A stretch of DNA of 64,000 nucleotides from Mediterraneibacter glycyrrhizinilyticus (GCF_015560805.1 NZ_JADMSO010000007.1:109944-173943); one strand, 5' to 3'. Shown: positions 1 to 9,663, numbered from the stretch's first letter. The notes: generated by a model not told the origin, from the sequence alone. Program-made: numbers and translations.

Positions 1-755
1 AAAGATCCGCCGGATTTTTCCGCGTTTTCTTTTGCAACTTTTTCAACATCCTCGAATACTTCGTATCCCTCCGGATGAGCCAGAACGACGTCCATGCCGA
101 AACGTGTCATCAGTCCGATGATTCCCTGCGGTACGGAAAGCGGTTTTCCGTAAGACGGAGAGTAAGCCCATGTCATAGCCAGTTTTTTGCCTTTCAGGTT
201 CTCAACGCCGCCGAATTCGTGGATGATGTGGAGCATGTCAGCCATAGCCTGTGTCGGATGGTCGATGTCACACTGCAGGTTTACAAGTGTTGGTTTCTGT
301 TCCAGGATTCCGTCTTTGTTTCCTGCTGTCACAGCGTCAACAACTTCGTGCATGTATTTATTACCTTTTCCGATATACATATCGTCGCGGATACCGATCA
401 CGTCAGCCATGAAAGAGATCATGTTTGCTGTCTCACGAACAGTTTCGCCGTGTGCAACCTGAGATTTTCCCTCATCCAGATCCTGAACTTCCAGACCAAG
501 CAGGTTGCAGGCAGAAGCGAAAGAGAAACGTGTACGTGTGGAGTTGTCACGGAACAGAGAGATTCCGAGACCGCTCTCAAATACTTTTGTGGAAATGTTG
601 TTTTCTCTCAAGTAGCGGAGCGCGTCAGCTACGGTAAATACGGCTTCGATCTCATCGTCGGATTTTTCCCATGTAAGGAAGAAGTCTCCGTTGTACATGT
701 CTTTAAAGTTCAAAGCGTTCAGTTTGTCGATATATCCCTGTAATTTTGCATCCAT
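1..755 (-). CDS. ygeW: YgeW-type knotted carbamoyltransferase (partial, 3' end outside window)
   Basis: This is the first 251 codons of a protein in the aspartate/ornithine carbamoyltransferase superfamily. The signature FRDNSTRTRFSFASA (carbamoyl-phosphate loop, STRTR) is visible, as is the HPTQAMADM segment typical of these enzymes. The family member YgeW is a knotted carbamoyltransferase of about 390-400 residues, so about one third is missing beyond base 1. The start at 755 has AGGAGG at 765-770. It is the last gene visible in the leftward operon regulator-ygeX-ygeY-ygeW. Its true substrate is unsettled; in purine-degrading gut anaerobes it is linked with ureido-type intermediates. The YgeW assignment rests on sequence plus neighbours. 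Confidence 0.88.
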   Translation of the reverse strand, partial: MDAKLQGYIDKLNALNFKDMYNGDFFLTWEKSDDEIEAVFTVADALRYLRENNISTKVFESGLGISLFRDNSTRTRFSFASACNLLGLEVQDLDEGKSQVAHGETVRETANMISFMADVIGIRDDMYIGKGNKYMHEVVDAVTAGNKDGILEQKPTLVNLQCDIDHPTQAMADMLHIIHEFGGVENLKGKKLAMTWAYSPSYGKPLSVPQGIIGLMTRFGMDVVLAHPEGYEVFEDVEKVAKENAEKSGGS

Positions 756-793
756 TTTTTAAATCCTCCTGTTTGTGTATGTATTTGTTTTTA

Positions 794-2104
794 TTATTTG
801 CAGTAGCATTTTGGAAGTGCGGCATATACAGCGGCACAAGTTACCAGATCCTGTTTCCATGTCTTTTCGTTTGGTGCGTGAGCCTGTGCTTCTGCTCCGG
901 GACCGAATCCGATACATGGGATTCCGTTACGTCCCATGATGGACACGCCGTTTGTGGAGAACGTCCATTTGTCAGTCAGCGGACGAGACTGTCTCATTTC
1001 CAGAGTCTCGGCAGCACCGATTCTCTGCTCGCCGTAAAGTCCGGTGTAAGCTTCCTCGAGCGCTTTTGTTACTTTGTGGTCTTTCGGGATCGCCCATGTC
1101 GGGAAGTAGCATTCGATCTCATATACACATCCTGTGTAAGACGGACGGTCATAGTTGTACATGGAAACGACAACGTCGTCGCCGTATTTCTTTACGTTCG
1201 GCAGGTTGCGGATCTCTTCCAGACAGCTTTCCCATGTCTCGCCGAATGTCATACGACGGTCAAGAGATACTGCACAGGAGTCTGCAACTGCACAACGGCT
1301 AGGAGATGTGTAGAAAATCTGAGATACTGTTACAGTACCGCGACCGAGGAAACGAGCCTCTTCCCAGTCTTTGTTATATTTCGGATTTAACATTTTTACA
1401 AGACCTTTGATTTCTGTCTCGTCTGCGTCATCGTTCTCGTTCAGGGAACGTACATCCTGAAGAATGTCAGCCATCTTGTAGATTGCGTTGTCTCCACGTT
1501 CCGGAGCGGAACCGTGGCAGGAAACCCCTTTCACGTCGATGCGGATTTCCATACGTCCTCTCTGTCCGCGGTAGATTCCGCCGTCAGTCGGTTCTGTGGA
1601 TACGACAAATTCCGGACGGACTTTATCTTCGTTGATGATGTACTGCCAGCAGAGACCGTCACAGTCTTCTTCCTGTACGGTTCCGACTACCATGATCTTG
1701 CATCCCTCAGGGATTAGATCCAAGTCTTTCATGATCTTAGCGCCGTATACGGCAGATACGATACCGCCGCACTGGTCGGATACACCACGTCCGCCGATCT
1801 CGGTCTCTGTCTCATATCCCTCATATGGATCAAATGTCCAGTTCTCGATATTTCCGATACCTACGGTGTCGATATGTGCATCGTATGCGATGATCTTTTC
1901 TCCGGTTCCCATGTAACCGATGACATTTCCCTGTGGGTCGATGACTACTTCATCAAATCCGACTTTTTTCATCTCGGCAGCGATCGTGTCGATGTGGGCT
2001 TTCTCATCACAGCTTTCGCCCGGGTTTTTTACGATCGCACGAAGAAATGCGGTCATGTCTTTTTCATATCCCTGTGCAGCCTCTTTGATTTTGTTCAGAT
2101 CCAT
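794..2104 (-). CDS. ygeY: YgeY family selenium metabolism-linked M20 hydrolase
   Basis: A 436-residue metallohydrolase of the M20/ArgE/DapE family. Metal-ligand motifs are visible: [10 protein letters not shown] (His77, Asp79), GRGVSDQ (Asp110) and the QEEDCDG segment (acidic residues near 145-146). A dimerisation-type domain with [16 protein letters not shown] follows. M20 enzymes hydrolyse amide or peptide bonds with two Zn ions in the cytoplasm; YgeY's natural substrate is not firmly known. The start at 2104 has a ribosome site (AAGGAGA) about 9 bases upstream. It lies 39 bases from ygeX and ygeW, in one leftward operon with them, consistent with nitrogen release from opened purine rings. 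Confidence 0.92.
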   Translation of the reverse strand: MDLNKIKEAAQGYEKDMTAFLRAIVKNPGESCDEKAHIDTIAAEMKKVGFDEVVIDPQGNVIGYMGTGEKIIAYDAHIDTVGIGNIENWTFDPYEGYETETEIGGRGVSDQCGGIVSAVYGAKIMKDLDLIPEGCKIMVVGTVQEEDCDGLCWQYIINEDKVRPEFVVSTEPTDGGIYRGQRGRMEIRIDVKGVSCHGSAPERGDNAIYKMADILQDVRSLNENDDADETEIKGLVKMLNPKYNKDWEEARFLGRGTVTVSQIFYTSPSRCAVADSCAVSLDRRMTFGETWESCLEEIRNLPNVKKYGDDVVVSMYNYDRPSYTGCVYEIECYFPTWAIPKDHKVTKALEEAYTGLYGEQRIGAAETLEMRQSRPLTDKWTFSTNGVSIMGRNGIPCIGFGPGAEAQAHAPNEKTWKQDLVTCAAVYAALPKCYCK

Positions 2105-2143
2105 TTTTTAATCTCCTTTTCTTTTTTATGTAAAGTTTACAGG

Positions 2144-3349
2144 TTACATTTCATTTCCGTCCCAGACGATGGATTTGTAACGATCCGGATCCGTATCTCC
2201 CTCGGTGGAGAAGAGCAGAACTTTGGAATTCTCATCCAGTCCGAGATGTTCTCTTAATCCCTTGTATTCGTCCATGCACATGATGCAGGCAAGCGTTCCG
2301 AACGGTGCGGCTCCGGATTCTCCGGAAGTAACAGCCGGATCTCCTTTGATCGGAGCAGCCAGCATTCTCATTCCTTTGGCAGCTACCCAGTCAGGAGCGG
2401 CAACAAAGGTGTCAACGTGATTCTTTAAGATGTCCCACGAAATGGTATTCGGCTCGCCGCATGCAAGACCGGCCATGATCGTGACCATATCGCCGTCTAC
2501 GATCTGGATGCTGCCGTCTCCGAGCGCTGCGCCTTTGTAAAGACAAGCGGCGGCTTCGGCTTCCACAACGATCACTTTCGGTGGATTGTCCGGATAACGG
2601 TTTGCGAAGAATCCCTGAACAGCTCCGGCAAGAGAACCAACGCCTGCCTGGATAAAGACATGGGTCGGTCTGTCGCATCCGTACTCGTGAAGCTGATCGT
2701 TCGCCTCCATCGCCATCGTTCCGTATCCCTGCATGATCCATGCCGGGATCTCTTCGTAGCCCTCCCAGGCAGTATCCTGAACCATAACGCCGTTCTCTGT
2801 CTTCATCGCCATGTCGTTTGCCATGCGGACACATTCGTCGTAGTTGACTTCCTCGATCGTAGCCACTGCGTTTTCAGCAAGAATATTGTTCAGTCTCGTC
2901 TGCGTCGATCCTTTCGGCATCAGTACAACGGATTTCTGTCCCAGCTTGTTGGCTGCCCACGCAACGCCGCGTCCGTGGTTTCCGTCCGTAGCGGTAAAGA
3001 AAGTTGCCTGACCGAATTCTTCTCTGAGCCGATCGGATGTCAGGACATTGTACGGAAGCTCAGAAACATCTTTTCCTGTCTGCTGTGCGATGTAGCGTGC
3101 CATTGCAAAAGATCCGCCGAGCACCTTAAAGGCATTCAAACCGAAGCGGTAAGATTCATCTTTGATATAAACCTCGCCAAGCCCGAGAAAATCAGCCATC
3201 TTGTCGAGCTTCGTAAGCGGCGTCACGCTGTACTGCGGGAAGCTCTCGTGAAATGCGCGGGCTTTTGCAATTTCATCAAGCGCCATAACTTTCAGATTCG
3301 CATCTTCTGTTTTCGGCATGTGATTGACTGCCCATTTGATTGTTTCCAT
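2144..3349 (-). CDS. ygeX: Diaminopropionate ammonia-lyase family PLP enzyme (YgeX)
   Basis: A 401-residue fold-type II PLP enzyme. The Schiff-base lysine sits in RFGLNAFKVLGG (Lys75); a glycine-rich phosphate loop (ACGEPNT region) and a C-terminal STEGDTD segment are also seen. Family members convert 2,3-diaminopropionate to pyruvate and two ammonia. In gut purine/urate degraders this gene belongs to the inducible degradation locus. An in-frame extension to 3445 exists, but the ATG at 3349 has AGGAGG at 3359-3364 with 9-base spacing, so it is chosen. It starts 31 bases after the regulator gene in the same operon. Exact substrate in this organism is inference. Confidence 0.92.
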   Translation of the reverse strand: METIKWAVNHMPKTEDANLKVMALDEIAKARAFHESFPQYSVTPLTKLDKMADFLGLGEVYIKDESYRFGLNAFKVLGGSFAMARYIAQQTGKDVSELPYNVLTSDRLREEFGQATFFTATDGNHGRGVAWAANKLGQKSVVLMPKGSTQTRLNNILAENAVATIEEVNYDECVRMANDMAMKTENGVMVQDTAWEGYEEIPAWIMQGYGTMAMEANDQLHEYGCDRPTHVFIQAGVGSLAGAVQGFFANRYPDNPPKVIVVEAEAAACLYKGAALGDGSIQIVDGDMVTIMAGLACGEPNTISWDILKNHVDTFVAAPDWVAAKGMRMLAAPIKGDPAVTSGESGAAPFGTLACIMCMDEYKGLREHLGLDENSKVLLFSTEGDTDPDRYKSIVWDGNEM

Positions 3350-3380
3350 GTTGAAAAACCTCCTTGTGAATGAAATGTGT

Positions 3381-4049
3381 CTACCGGTTCCCTGCGTCCA
3401 TGTAGTTATAAAGCGTAAATTTTGAAATTCCCAAAAGTGAAGCAACTTTATCTCCGGATTTGGTGATCAGGAATGCACCGGCGTTGTTTAAAAACTTGAC
3501 GACAGCGATCTTATCGTCTTTATTCATGGCGGCAACCGGTTTGCCGACCAGAGAAAGCGCCTGAGCGATCAGAGAGTCCAACAGGTCATTGACATTGTGG
3601 ATGATCTGCTGTGGTTGTGCATCATCAACGGAATCAGAATCGCTGTCGGAAAGACGGGATTCTTTCTCGGTTGTGATAAGATCGTGTACAGCACTTTCCA
3701 CTGCAAGCAGTGCTGTGATGTCATAATTTAATGAAAAGATATACTCCACAGTGCCGTTGTCCCCTCTGACGAACATCGTGCTTGATTTTAAAATACGTCC
3801 GTCATCGGTTTTCGTAAGATAGGCGAGACGATCCTTGATCTTGGATGGATCTTTGCTCAGCGTATCAAATACGACTCGGGATGGTCCGTCTCCGAGCTCA
3901 CGCCCTGTCACATGTCCGTGCTCGATATGTACAACGGAATGCTCCAATTGTTCTGCTTTCAGATCGTGGATGACGATTTCGCAGGAATCGCCGAATTGAA
4001 CTGCAAGACCGTGTGCCAGTTGGATTAGTAGATCTAGTCGTTTTCCCAT
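3381..4049 (-). CDS. YheO-like PAS domain / HTH transcriptional regulator
   Basis: A 222-residue protein with an N-terminal YheO-type PAS region (about 1-120; contains IVIHDL near the start and a FSLNYDITALLAVESA segment) and a C-terminal helix-turn-helix (about 170-222; KSGDKVASLLGISKFTLYNY). The middle stretch is Asp/Ser-rich and probably a linker. Such regulators sense a small ligand and control neighbouring metabolic genes. It is the first gene of the leftward ygeX-ygeY-ygeW operon and is divergent from ssnA, so it most likely controls both arms of the purine locus; the ligand is unknown. The start at 4049 has AAGGAA about 10 bases upstream; a nearby ATG is in another frame. Confidence 0.82.
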   Translation of the reverse strand: MGKRLDLLIQLAHGLAVQFGDSCEIVIHDLKAEQLEHSVVHIEHGHVTGRELGDGPSRVVFDTLSKDPSKIKDRLAYLTKTDDGRILKSSTMFVRGDNGTVEYIFSLNYDITALLAVESAVHDLITTEKESRLSDSDSDSVDDAQPQQIIHNVNDLLDSLIAQALSLVGKPVAAMNKDDKIAVVKFLNNAGAFLITKSGDKVASLLGISKFTLYNYMDAGNR

Positions 4050-4129
4050 AAGTCTTCATTCCTTTCAATGGATCGTTGCTTTGCTTCTGAATCCATCATA
4101 GCACCAAAAAAAAAGAAATTCAATAGGTT

Positions 4130-4147
4130 TTCTAAAAATTTTTTAGA
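4130..4147. promoter_or_regulatory. 18-bp AT-rich perfect palindrome, candidate operator
   Basis: TCTAAAAA-TT-TTTTTAGA is a perfect inverted repeat in the divergent promoter region, about 80 bases upstream of the regulator gene and about 30 bases upstream of the rightward -35 box. A related half-site (TTTTTAGAAT) follows at about 4159-4168. Position suggests a binding site for the divergently encoded regulator, but AT-rich palindromes also arise by chance. Confidence 0.35.
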
Positions 4148-4175
4148 TAATCTGATTTTTTTTTAGAATTAGTGA

Positions 4176-4204
4176 TTGCATTTCATATTCTTTAATGTTA
4201 TGCT
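4176..4204 (+). promoter_or_regulatory. Sigma-A type promoter for ssnA operon
   Basis: TTGCAT (4176-4181), a 17-base spacer and TATGCT (4199-4204) give a good housekeeping promoter. The predicted transcription start near 4211 would place the whole structured leader (4217-4335) at the 5' end of the ssnA-ygfK-yqeC-yqeB/mocA-xdh transcript. Confidence 0.55.
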
Positions 4205-4210
4205 AGAGAT

Positions 4211-4398
4211 AACAAAGGCAGATTCGATGATTTGTGCGTGGATCGAAGAATGCCAGGGGCAAAAGAAAATACAAAATATAGCGCGACGTGCAAGACGAAA
4301 TTCTTGTAGAATTTGTATGCCTCCGCCGGGAGAGTTTGCTGACGGGTGATAAGGCTCTTTTGTAAATTTTTTAATAAGAAGAAAAGGAGACGAAGAGT
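4211..4398 (+). ncRNA. Structured 5' leader of ssnA operon (candidate cis-regulatory RNA)
   Basis: This roughly 188-nt untranslated leader shows layered base pairing. Stem 1 is GGCA (4217-4220) with TGCC (4251-4254), continued after a GA/GAA internal loop by TTCGAT (4223-4228) with ATCGAA (4242-4247). Stem 2 is GGGGC (4256-4260) with GCCTC (4319-4323), continued by ATACAAA (4269-4275) with TTTGTAT (4312-4318), enclosing further hairpins such as AAATTC/GAATTT. An alternative hairpin CTCC (4321-4324)/GGAG (4329-4332) competes with stem 2, which is what a switch would need. No clear terminator follows. I recall a published candidate RNA class named after ssnA but cannot confirm that this is it. 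Confidence 0.55.
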
Positions 4399-5730
4399 AT
4401 GCTGATTTTAGGAAATGGCAGATTAGTCACACGCGACGAGAAGAATCCGTATCTGGAGAATGGCGCGGTAGCGATCGATGGGAATACGATCGTAAAAGTA
4501 GGCAGTTGTGAGGAAGTAAAGGCTGCATATCCGGACGCGGAATTTATTGATGCGAAAGGAAACGTGATCATGCCTGCATTTATCAATGCGCACGAGCACA
4601 TTTATAGTTCTTTCGCGAGAGGAATGGCGATCAACGGATATGATCCGAAAGGATTCCTAGACATTCTGGATGGAATGTGGTGGACGATCGACCGGAATCT
4701 GACACTGCATGATACCTATTTAAGTGCGATGGCAACTTATATCGATTGTATCCGGAACGGAGTTACGACGATTTTCGACCATCATGCAAGTTTCGGTTCG
4801 ATCACAGGATCTTTGTTTGAGATCGAGAAGGCGGCGAAAGAGACGGGAGTACGTTCCTGTCTGTGTTACGAAATCTCTGACAGAGACGGCAAGGATAAGG
4901 CGAGGGCGTCTGTGATGGAGAACGCAGAGTTTATTCGTTATGCACTGAAAGACGACAGTGGTATGATCGCGGGAATGATGGGAATGCACGCACAGTTTAC
5001 CATCTCAAACGAAACGATGGAGTTGGCGGCAGCCAACAAACCGGATGGAGTCGGCTATCATATCCATGTTGCAGAGGGAATCGAAGATCTGCATCACTGT
5101 CTGAAACATTACGGAAAGCGGATCGTGGACCGGCTGATGGACTGCGGGATCCTTGGAGAGAAGACATTGCTCGGACATTGCATCTATATCAATGAGCATG
5201 AGATGGATCTGATCAAAGAGACGAATACGATGGTCGTACATAATCCGGAATCCAATATGGGAAATGCATGCGGATGTCCTCCGACCATGCATATCGTACA
5301 CAAGGGAATCTTAACCGGTCTCGGAACCGACGGATATACCCATGATATGACCGAATCTTACAAGGTGGCAAATGTGCTCCACAAACACCATCTCTGCGAT
5401 GCAAACGCAGCGTGGGGAGAGGTTCCGCAGATGTTGTTTGAGGGGAACGCAAAGATTGCAAACCGCTATTTCAAACAGGAACTGGGCGTATTGAAAGAGG
5501 GCGCGGCAGGCGATGTGATCATCGTGGATTACAATCCATTGACACCGCTTCATGCAGGAAATATCAACAGTCATATTGTATTTGGTATGACAGGAAGAGA
5601 CGTTGTGACAACTGTCGCAAACGGAAAAGTGCTGATGAAAGACCGCGAGCTTCTCCATATCGATGCAGATAAGGTGATGGCAGACTGTCGTCAGGCTGCA
5701 AAAGAACTCGCAGACAGAATCAATGCATGA
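4399..5730 (+). CDS. ssnA: SsnA family aminohydrolase
   Basis: A 443-residue amidohydrolase-superfamily protein. Metal-binding motifs include INAHEHIYSSF (His65, His67), YHIHVAEG, LLGHCIYI and the LGTDGYTHDM aspartate, the pattern of cytosine/guanine deaminase-like cyclic amidohydrolases. The family removes amino groups from, or opens, heterocyclic rings in the cytoplasm; SsnA's precise reaction is not established but it is part of the purine/urate degradation locus. A ribosome site AAAGGAGA precedes the start by about 8 bases. It is the first gene of the rightward operon, behind the structured leader, and ends 29 bases before ygfK. Confidence 0.92.
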   Translation: MLILGNGRLVTRDEKNPYLENGAVAIDGNTIVKVGSCEEVKAAYPDAEFIDAKGNVIMPAFINAHEHIYSSFARGMAINGYDPKGFLDILDGMWWTIDRNLTLHDTYLSAMATYIDCIRNGVTTIFDHHASFGSITGSLFEIEKAAKETGVRSCLCYEISDRDGKDKARASVMENAEFIRYALKDDSGMIAGMMGMHAQFTISNETMELAAANKPDGVGYHIHVAEGIEDLHHCLKHYGKRIVDRLMDCGILGEKTLLGHCIYINEHEMDLIKETNTMVVHNPESNMGNACGCPPTMHIVHKGILTGLGTDGYTHDMTESYKVANVLHKHHLCDANAAWGEVPQMLFEGNAKIANRYFKQELGVLKEGAAGDVIIVDYNPLTPLHAGNINSHIVFGMTGRDVVTTVANGKVLMKDRELLHIDADKVMADCRQAAKELADRINA

Positions 5731-5759
5731 TCGACGGATTCGTAAAGGAGGAAAAATCT

Positions 5760-8747
5760 ATGAGTGATATGATGACACCGATTTCATTTGATAAATTAGT
5801 AAACTGGATTCTGGAAGAGCATAAAAAATATGGCACAGTGTTCGGTGAGAAACATGCGTATACGGCAGATGAAAAATATAACCGTACGATCTTCGGACGC
5901 CCGCTTGAGACTCCGATCGGACCGGCGGCAGGACCGAATACCCAGCTGACACAGAATATCGTAGCGGCTTACTATACCGGAAGCAGATTCTTTGAACTGA
6001 AGACGGTACAGAAGATGGACGGAGCGGAACTTGCCGCCTGTATCAACAAACCGTGTATCAAAGCGGATGATGAGTGTTATAACTGCGAGTGGTCTACGGA
6101 ATTGTATGTACCGCAGGCAATGGAAGAATACATTAAGGCGTGGTTCCTCTTGAAAGTATTTTCCAAGGAGTTCGGACTCGGTGCGGCAGACGGCTTCCAG
6201 TTCAATATCAGCGTCGGATATGATCTGGCAGGCATTCAGTCCGAGAAGATCGATACATTCTTAAATACAATGAAGAATGCGGCGGACAGCGAAGTGTTCA
6301 GATCATGCAGACAGTATCTGTTGGACAATGTGGATAAATTTGAGAAAGTGACAAAAGAAGATATCGAGGCGATCGAACCGGAGATCTGTAATTCCGTGAC
6401 GATCTCCACGCTTCACGGATGTCCTCCGCAGGAGATCGAAAAGATCGCGATGTATCTGATCACAGTGAAAGGGTTCCATACATTTATCAAATGTAATCCG
6501 ACGCTGCTGGGATATGAATTTGCAAGAAAGAGAATGGACGAGATGGGCTACGATTATGTAGCGTTCGGCGATTTCCATTTTCTGGATGACCTGCAGTATG
6601 AGGATGCGGTTCCGATGCTGACAAGACTGATGAAAGTCTGCGAGGAGCGGAATCTGGAATTCGGCGTGAAGATCACAAATACATTCCCGGTGGATGTGAT
6701 GCAGAACGAACTTCCAAGCGAAGAAATGTATATGTCCGGAAAATCGCTGTATCCGCTTTCTATCGCGCTTGCAGCGAAACTGGCAGAAGAATTCGACGGA
6801 AAACTCCATATTTCTTATTCCGGCGGTGCGGATGCACATAATATAGAGGGAATCGTGAATGCCGGGATCTGGCCGGTAACGTTTGCAACCACATTGCTGA
6901 AGCCGGGCGGATATCTGCGTACGATCCAGATGGCGGAAAAACTGGAAAAAGAGGGCGTCGTATTTGAGGGAATCGATGTGGAAGCGGCGAAGAAACTTGC
7001 GGAAGACGCGGTGACAGATCCGCACCATGTCAAAGCAGTGAAACCACTTCCGTCCCGCAAGATGGAACAGGAAGTTCCGCTGATCGACTGTTATGTGGCG
7101 CCGTGTAAAGAGGGATGCCCGATCCATCAGGATATCACGACATATTTGAAACTGGTGAGCGACGGCAAGTATGAGGAAGCGATGGAAGTGATCGTGGAGA
7201 AGAACCCGCTTCCGTTCATCACCGGTACGATCTGCGCACATAATTGTATGAATAAATGTACACGGAATTTCTATGAAGAACCGGTTCATATCCGCAATAT
7301 GAAATTAGTGGCAGCAGAAAATGGTTACGAGGCATGGCTTTCTAAAGTGAGCGCACCGGCAGTGACAAGAGGAAAAGCAGCGGTTGTCGGCGGAGGTCCG
7401 GCAGGTATGGCAGCAGCGTATTTCTTAAGAAAAGGCGGCATGGACGTTACGATCTTTGAGAAACAGAAAGCATTGGGCGGCGTTGTGCGCAATATCATTC
7501 CGGGATTCCGTATCGCAGACGAAGCCATTGATCGGGATGCAAAGATCCTCGAGACAATGGGTGTCAAAATGGTATTCAACACGGAAGTGGCTGATGTGAA
7601 CGAGCTGAAAGCACAGGGATTTGAGAATGTGGTTCTTGCAGTCGGAGCTTTTGAACCCGGAACATTGAAATTGGAAGCGGGAGAGACGATGAACGCACTG
7701 GAATTCCTGGCACAGTTCAAGGCGCTGGACGGAAATGTCGATATCGGAAAGAACGTCGTTGTGATCGGCGGAGGAAATACCGCGATGGATACGGCGAGAG
7801 CGGCAAAACGTACAAACGGAGTGGAGAAAGTTTCCCTTGTTTACCGCCGTACGAAGAGATACATGCCGGCAGATGCAGAAGAACTGGAGATGGCAGTTGA
7901 GGACGGCGTGGAATTCTGTGAGCTGCTCGCTCCGGTCAGATTGGAAGCAGGAAAACTTGTTTGTAAAGTGATGAAGCTTGGAGATCTGGATGCATCCGGA
8001 AGAAGAGGTGTTGTTGAGACCGGTGAATTTGCGGAAGTGGATGCGGATACCGTGATCGTGGCGGTAGGAGAAAAAGTCCCGACGGCATTCTACAAAGCAA
8101 ACGGACTGCATGTATCCGAGCGCGGAAAGGCACTTGTCAATGAAAAAACACTGGAATCCAACGTGGCAGGGGTCTATGTTGTCGGTGACGGACTGGGAGG
8201 TCCGGCTACGGTTGTCGAGGGAATCCGCGACGGTAAGATGGCGGCGGAAGCGATCATCGGGGAATGTCTTGCAAAAGATTTTGATCAGACTGCGGACGAA
8301 GAGACGATCTACAACAGAAGAGGAATCCTCCGTCAGGAAGCAGACGGAAAAGACGAGAGTACAAGATGTCTCGGATGCTCCACGATCTGCGAGAATTGTA
8401 CGGAGGTATGTCCGAACCGTGCGAACGTAGCGATCCGCGTTCCGGGCATGGAGAAACACCAGATCATCCATGTCGATTATATGTGTAACGAGTGCGGCAA
8501 CTGTAAGAGCTTCTGCCCATATACAAGCGCGCCGTATCTGGACAAATTTACATTGTTTGCAAATGAAGCAGATTTCGCAGACAGTAAAAACCAGGGATTT
8601 ACAGTTCTTGACCGGGATGTGCTTACATGTAAAGTACGGTACCTCGGAGAGGAATTCATCTGGAAGAAAGGGGAGGAAACCCGGCTTGCAGAGGGACTGC
8701 AGAAACTGATCGACGCGGTGGTAAGCGATTATGCTTATTTGGTGTAA
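5760..8747 (+). CDS. ygfK: YgfK-type FAD/Fe-S oxidoreductase (putative selenate reductase subunit)
   Basis: A 995-residue multidomain oxidoreductase. The N-terminal half resembles a dihydropyrimidine dehydrogenase-like TIM barrel. The middle carries a GltD-like module: an Fe-S segment (CKEGCPIHQD, then CAHNCMNKC), an FAD site VVGGGPAGMAAAY and a second dinucleotide site VVIGGGNTAMDTA. The C-terminus has ferredoxin-type clusters (CLGCSTICENCTEVCP and CNECGNCKSFCPY). It probably passes electrons between NAD(P)H and a partner such as the molybdenum hydroxylase encoded downstream. An upstream in-frame ATG at 5727 overlaps ssnA; the ATG at 5760 has AAAGGAGG 7-8 bases upstream and is preferred. No in-frame UGA (Sec) codon is seen. 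Confidence 0.92.
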   Translation: MSDMMTPISFDKLVNWILEEHKKYGTVFGEKHAYTADEKYNRTIFGRPLETPIGPAAGPNTQLTQNIVAAYYTGSRFFELKTVQKMDGAELAACINKPCIKADDECYNCEWSTELYVPQAMEEYIKAWFLLKVFSKEFGLGAADGFQFNISVGYDLAGIQSEKIDTFLNTMKNAADSEVFRSCRQYLLDNVDKFEKVTKEDIEAIEPEICNSVTISTLHGCPPQEIEKIAMYLITVKGFHTFIKCNPTLLGYEFARKRMDEMGYDYVAFGDFHFLDDLQYEDAVPMLTRLMKVCEERNLEFGVKITNTFPVDVMQNELPSEEMYMSGKSLYPLSIALAAKLAEEFDGKLHISYSGGADAHNIEGIVNAGIWPVTFATTLLKPGGYLRTIQMAEKLEKEGVVFEGIDVEAAKKLAEDAVTDPHHVKAVKPLPSRKMEQEVPLIDCYVAPCKEGCPIHQDITTYLKLVSDGKYEEAMEVIVEKNPLPFITGTICAHNCMNKCTRNFYEEPVHIRNMKLVAAENGYEAWLSKVSAPAVTRGKAAVVGGGPAGMAAAYFLRKGGMDVTIFEKQKALGGVVRNIIPGFRIADEAIDRDAKILETMGVKMVFNTEVADVNELKAQGFENVVLAVGAFEPGTLKLEAGETMNALEFLAQFKALDGNVDIGKNVVVIGGGNTAMDTARAAKRTNGVEKVSLVYRRTKRYMPADAEELEMAVEDGVEFCELLAPVRLEAGKLVCKVMKLGDLDASGRRGVVETGEFAEVDADTVIVAVGEKVPTAFYKANGLHVSERGKALVNEKTLESNVAGVYVVGDGLGGPATVVEGIRDGKMAAEAIIGECLAKDFDQTADEETIYNRRGILRQEADGKDESTRCLGCSTICENCTEVCPNRANVAIRVPGMEKHQIIHVDYMCNECGNCKSFCPYTSAPYLDKFTLFANEADFADSKNQGFTVLDRDVLTCKVRYLGEEFIWKKGEETRLAEGLQKLIDAVVSDYAYLV

Positions 8748-8819
8748 AATATGATGACGACGGATAAGAGGGCGTAAGTCCTCTGACTGTCAAAGAGACG
8801 GGAGATCGGGGAGACCAAT

Positions 8820-9635
8820 ATGATCTTAAGCTATGAATCCGGAAGAATGACACAAAAAAAGAGCTATCGGGAAGCTCTCCGGTTGGAGGGCAGCGTCTCC
8901 CCGATTTTATCCATTACAGGTGCAGGGGGGAAGACAACGACCGCTCTGCATTTGGCATACGAATATAAGGACGTTGGGAATCCGGCTGTCGTGATGACCT
9001 CGACACATCTGGCGATCTGGGATCAGCCGTGGTTTCTGTTAGAAGAATCCATGGAAAAATTACAGCAGATCAGGAGGCGGTACGGACAGGTCTGGGTCGG
9101 GATCCCGATGACAAAACGGCAGAAAAAGGAAGATCTCGGAGGAAGCCTGCCGATGCAGAAAATGAAAGCCGTTTCCGAAGTATTTTTTAAAGAAATCTGT
9201 GAATTGGGAGTTCCTGTGATCGTGGAGGCAGACGGCGCAAGACGGATGCCGTGTAAAGTACCGGCAGCGCATGAGCCGGTGATCGTTCCCCGGACGACGA
9301 CGGTATGTAGTGTATATGGTCTGGATGCCATCGGACAAAGGATCTGTGACTGCTGTTTTCGGTCGGAATTGGCAGCAGAGGTACTGGGAAAACGGGAGAC
9401 AGACAGACTGGAGGCAGCAGATCTCGCCAAAATTGCAGCGGACGGAAACGGCGGATGCAAAGGAGTCAAAAGAGGTATGGATCACTGGGTGATCTTAAAC
9501 AAAGCGGACACCGATCAAAGAAAAGAATCGGCAGAAGAAGTATGCCGGGAATTGGAACGATATGGAAACCGCCGGATTTTGATCACGTTCTCAGAGGAAA
9601 CCGAGCGATCGGAAATGTTCGTGCAGAAACAGTAA
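8820..9635 (+). CDS. yqeC: Selenium-dependent hydroxylase accessory protein YqeC
   Basis: A 271-residue protein with a P-loop ITGAGGKTTTALHLA near residue 33, and the VIVEADGARRMP and VPRTTTVCSVYGLDAIG segments characteristic of YqeC. The family accompanies selenium-dependent molybdenum hydroxylases and is thought to act in making or inserting the Se/Mo cofactor; the biochemical step is unproven. A GGGGAG site lies 7 bases before the start. It is 72 bases after ygfK and 28 before the YqeB-MocA fusion. The 8748-8819 gap holds a small hairpin (AGAGG/CCTCT) but no convincing terminator, so co-transcription is likely. Confidence 0.87.
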   Translation: MILSYESGRMTQKKSYREALRLEGSVSPILSITGAGGKTTTALHLAYEYKDVGNPAVVMTSTHLAIWDQPWFLLEESMEKLQQIRRRYGQVWVGIPMTKRQKKEDLGGSLPMQKMKAVSEVFFKEICELGVPVIVEADGARRMPCKVPAAHEPVIVPRTTTVCSVYGLDAIGQRICDCCFRSELAAEVLGKRETDRLEAADLAKIAADGNGGCKGVKRGMDHWVILNKADTDQRKESAEEVCRELERYGNRRILITFSEETERSEMFVQKQ

Positions 9636-9663
9636 AATTAAGGCAAAAGGGGATTGACGGAAC

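Noticed and set aside
6303..7289. 328-codon open frame on the minus strand opposite ygfK
   Set aside because: It is fully antisense to a clear oxidoreductase gene, is rich in His/Arg/Cys without domains, and has no ribosome site.
7425..8471. 348-codon open frame opposite the end of ygfK
   Set aside because: Antisense shadow of the conserved Fe-S region; no start signal or protein-like pattern.
8748..8819. Terminator between ygfK and yqeC
   Set aside because: Only a 5-bp hairpin without a T-run; the genes are probably co-transcribed.
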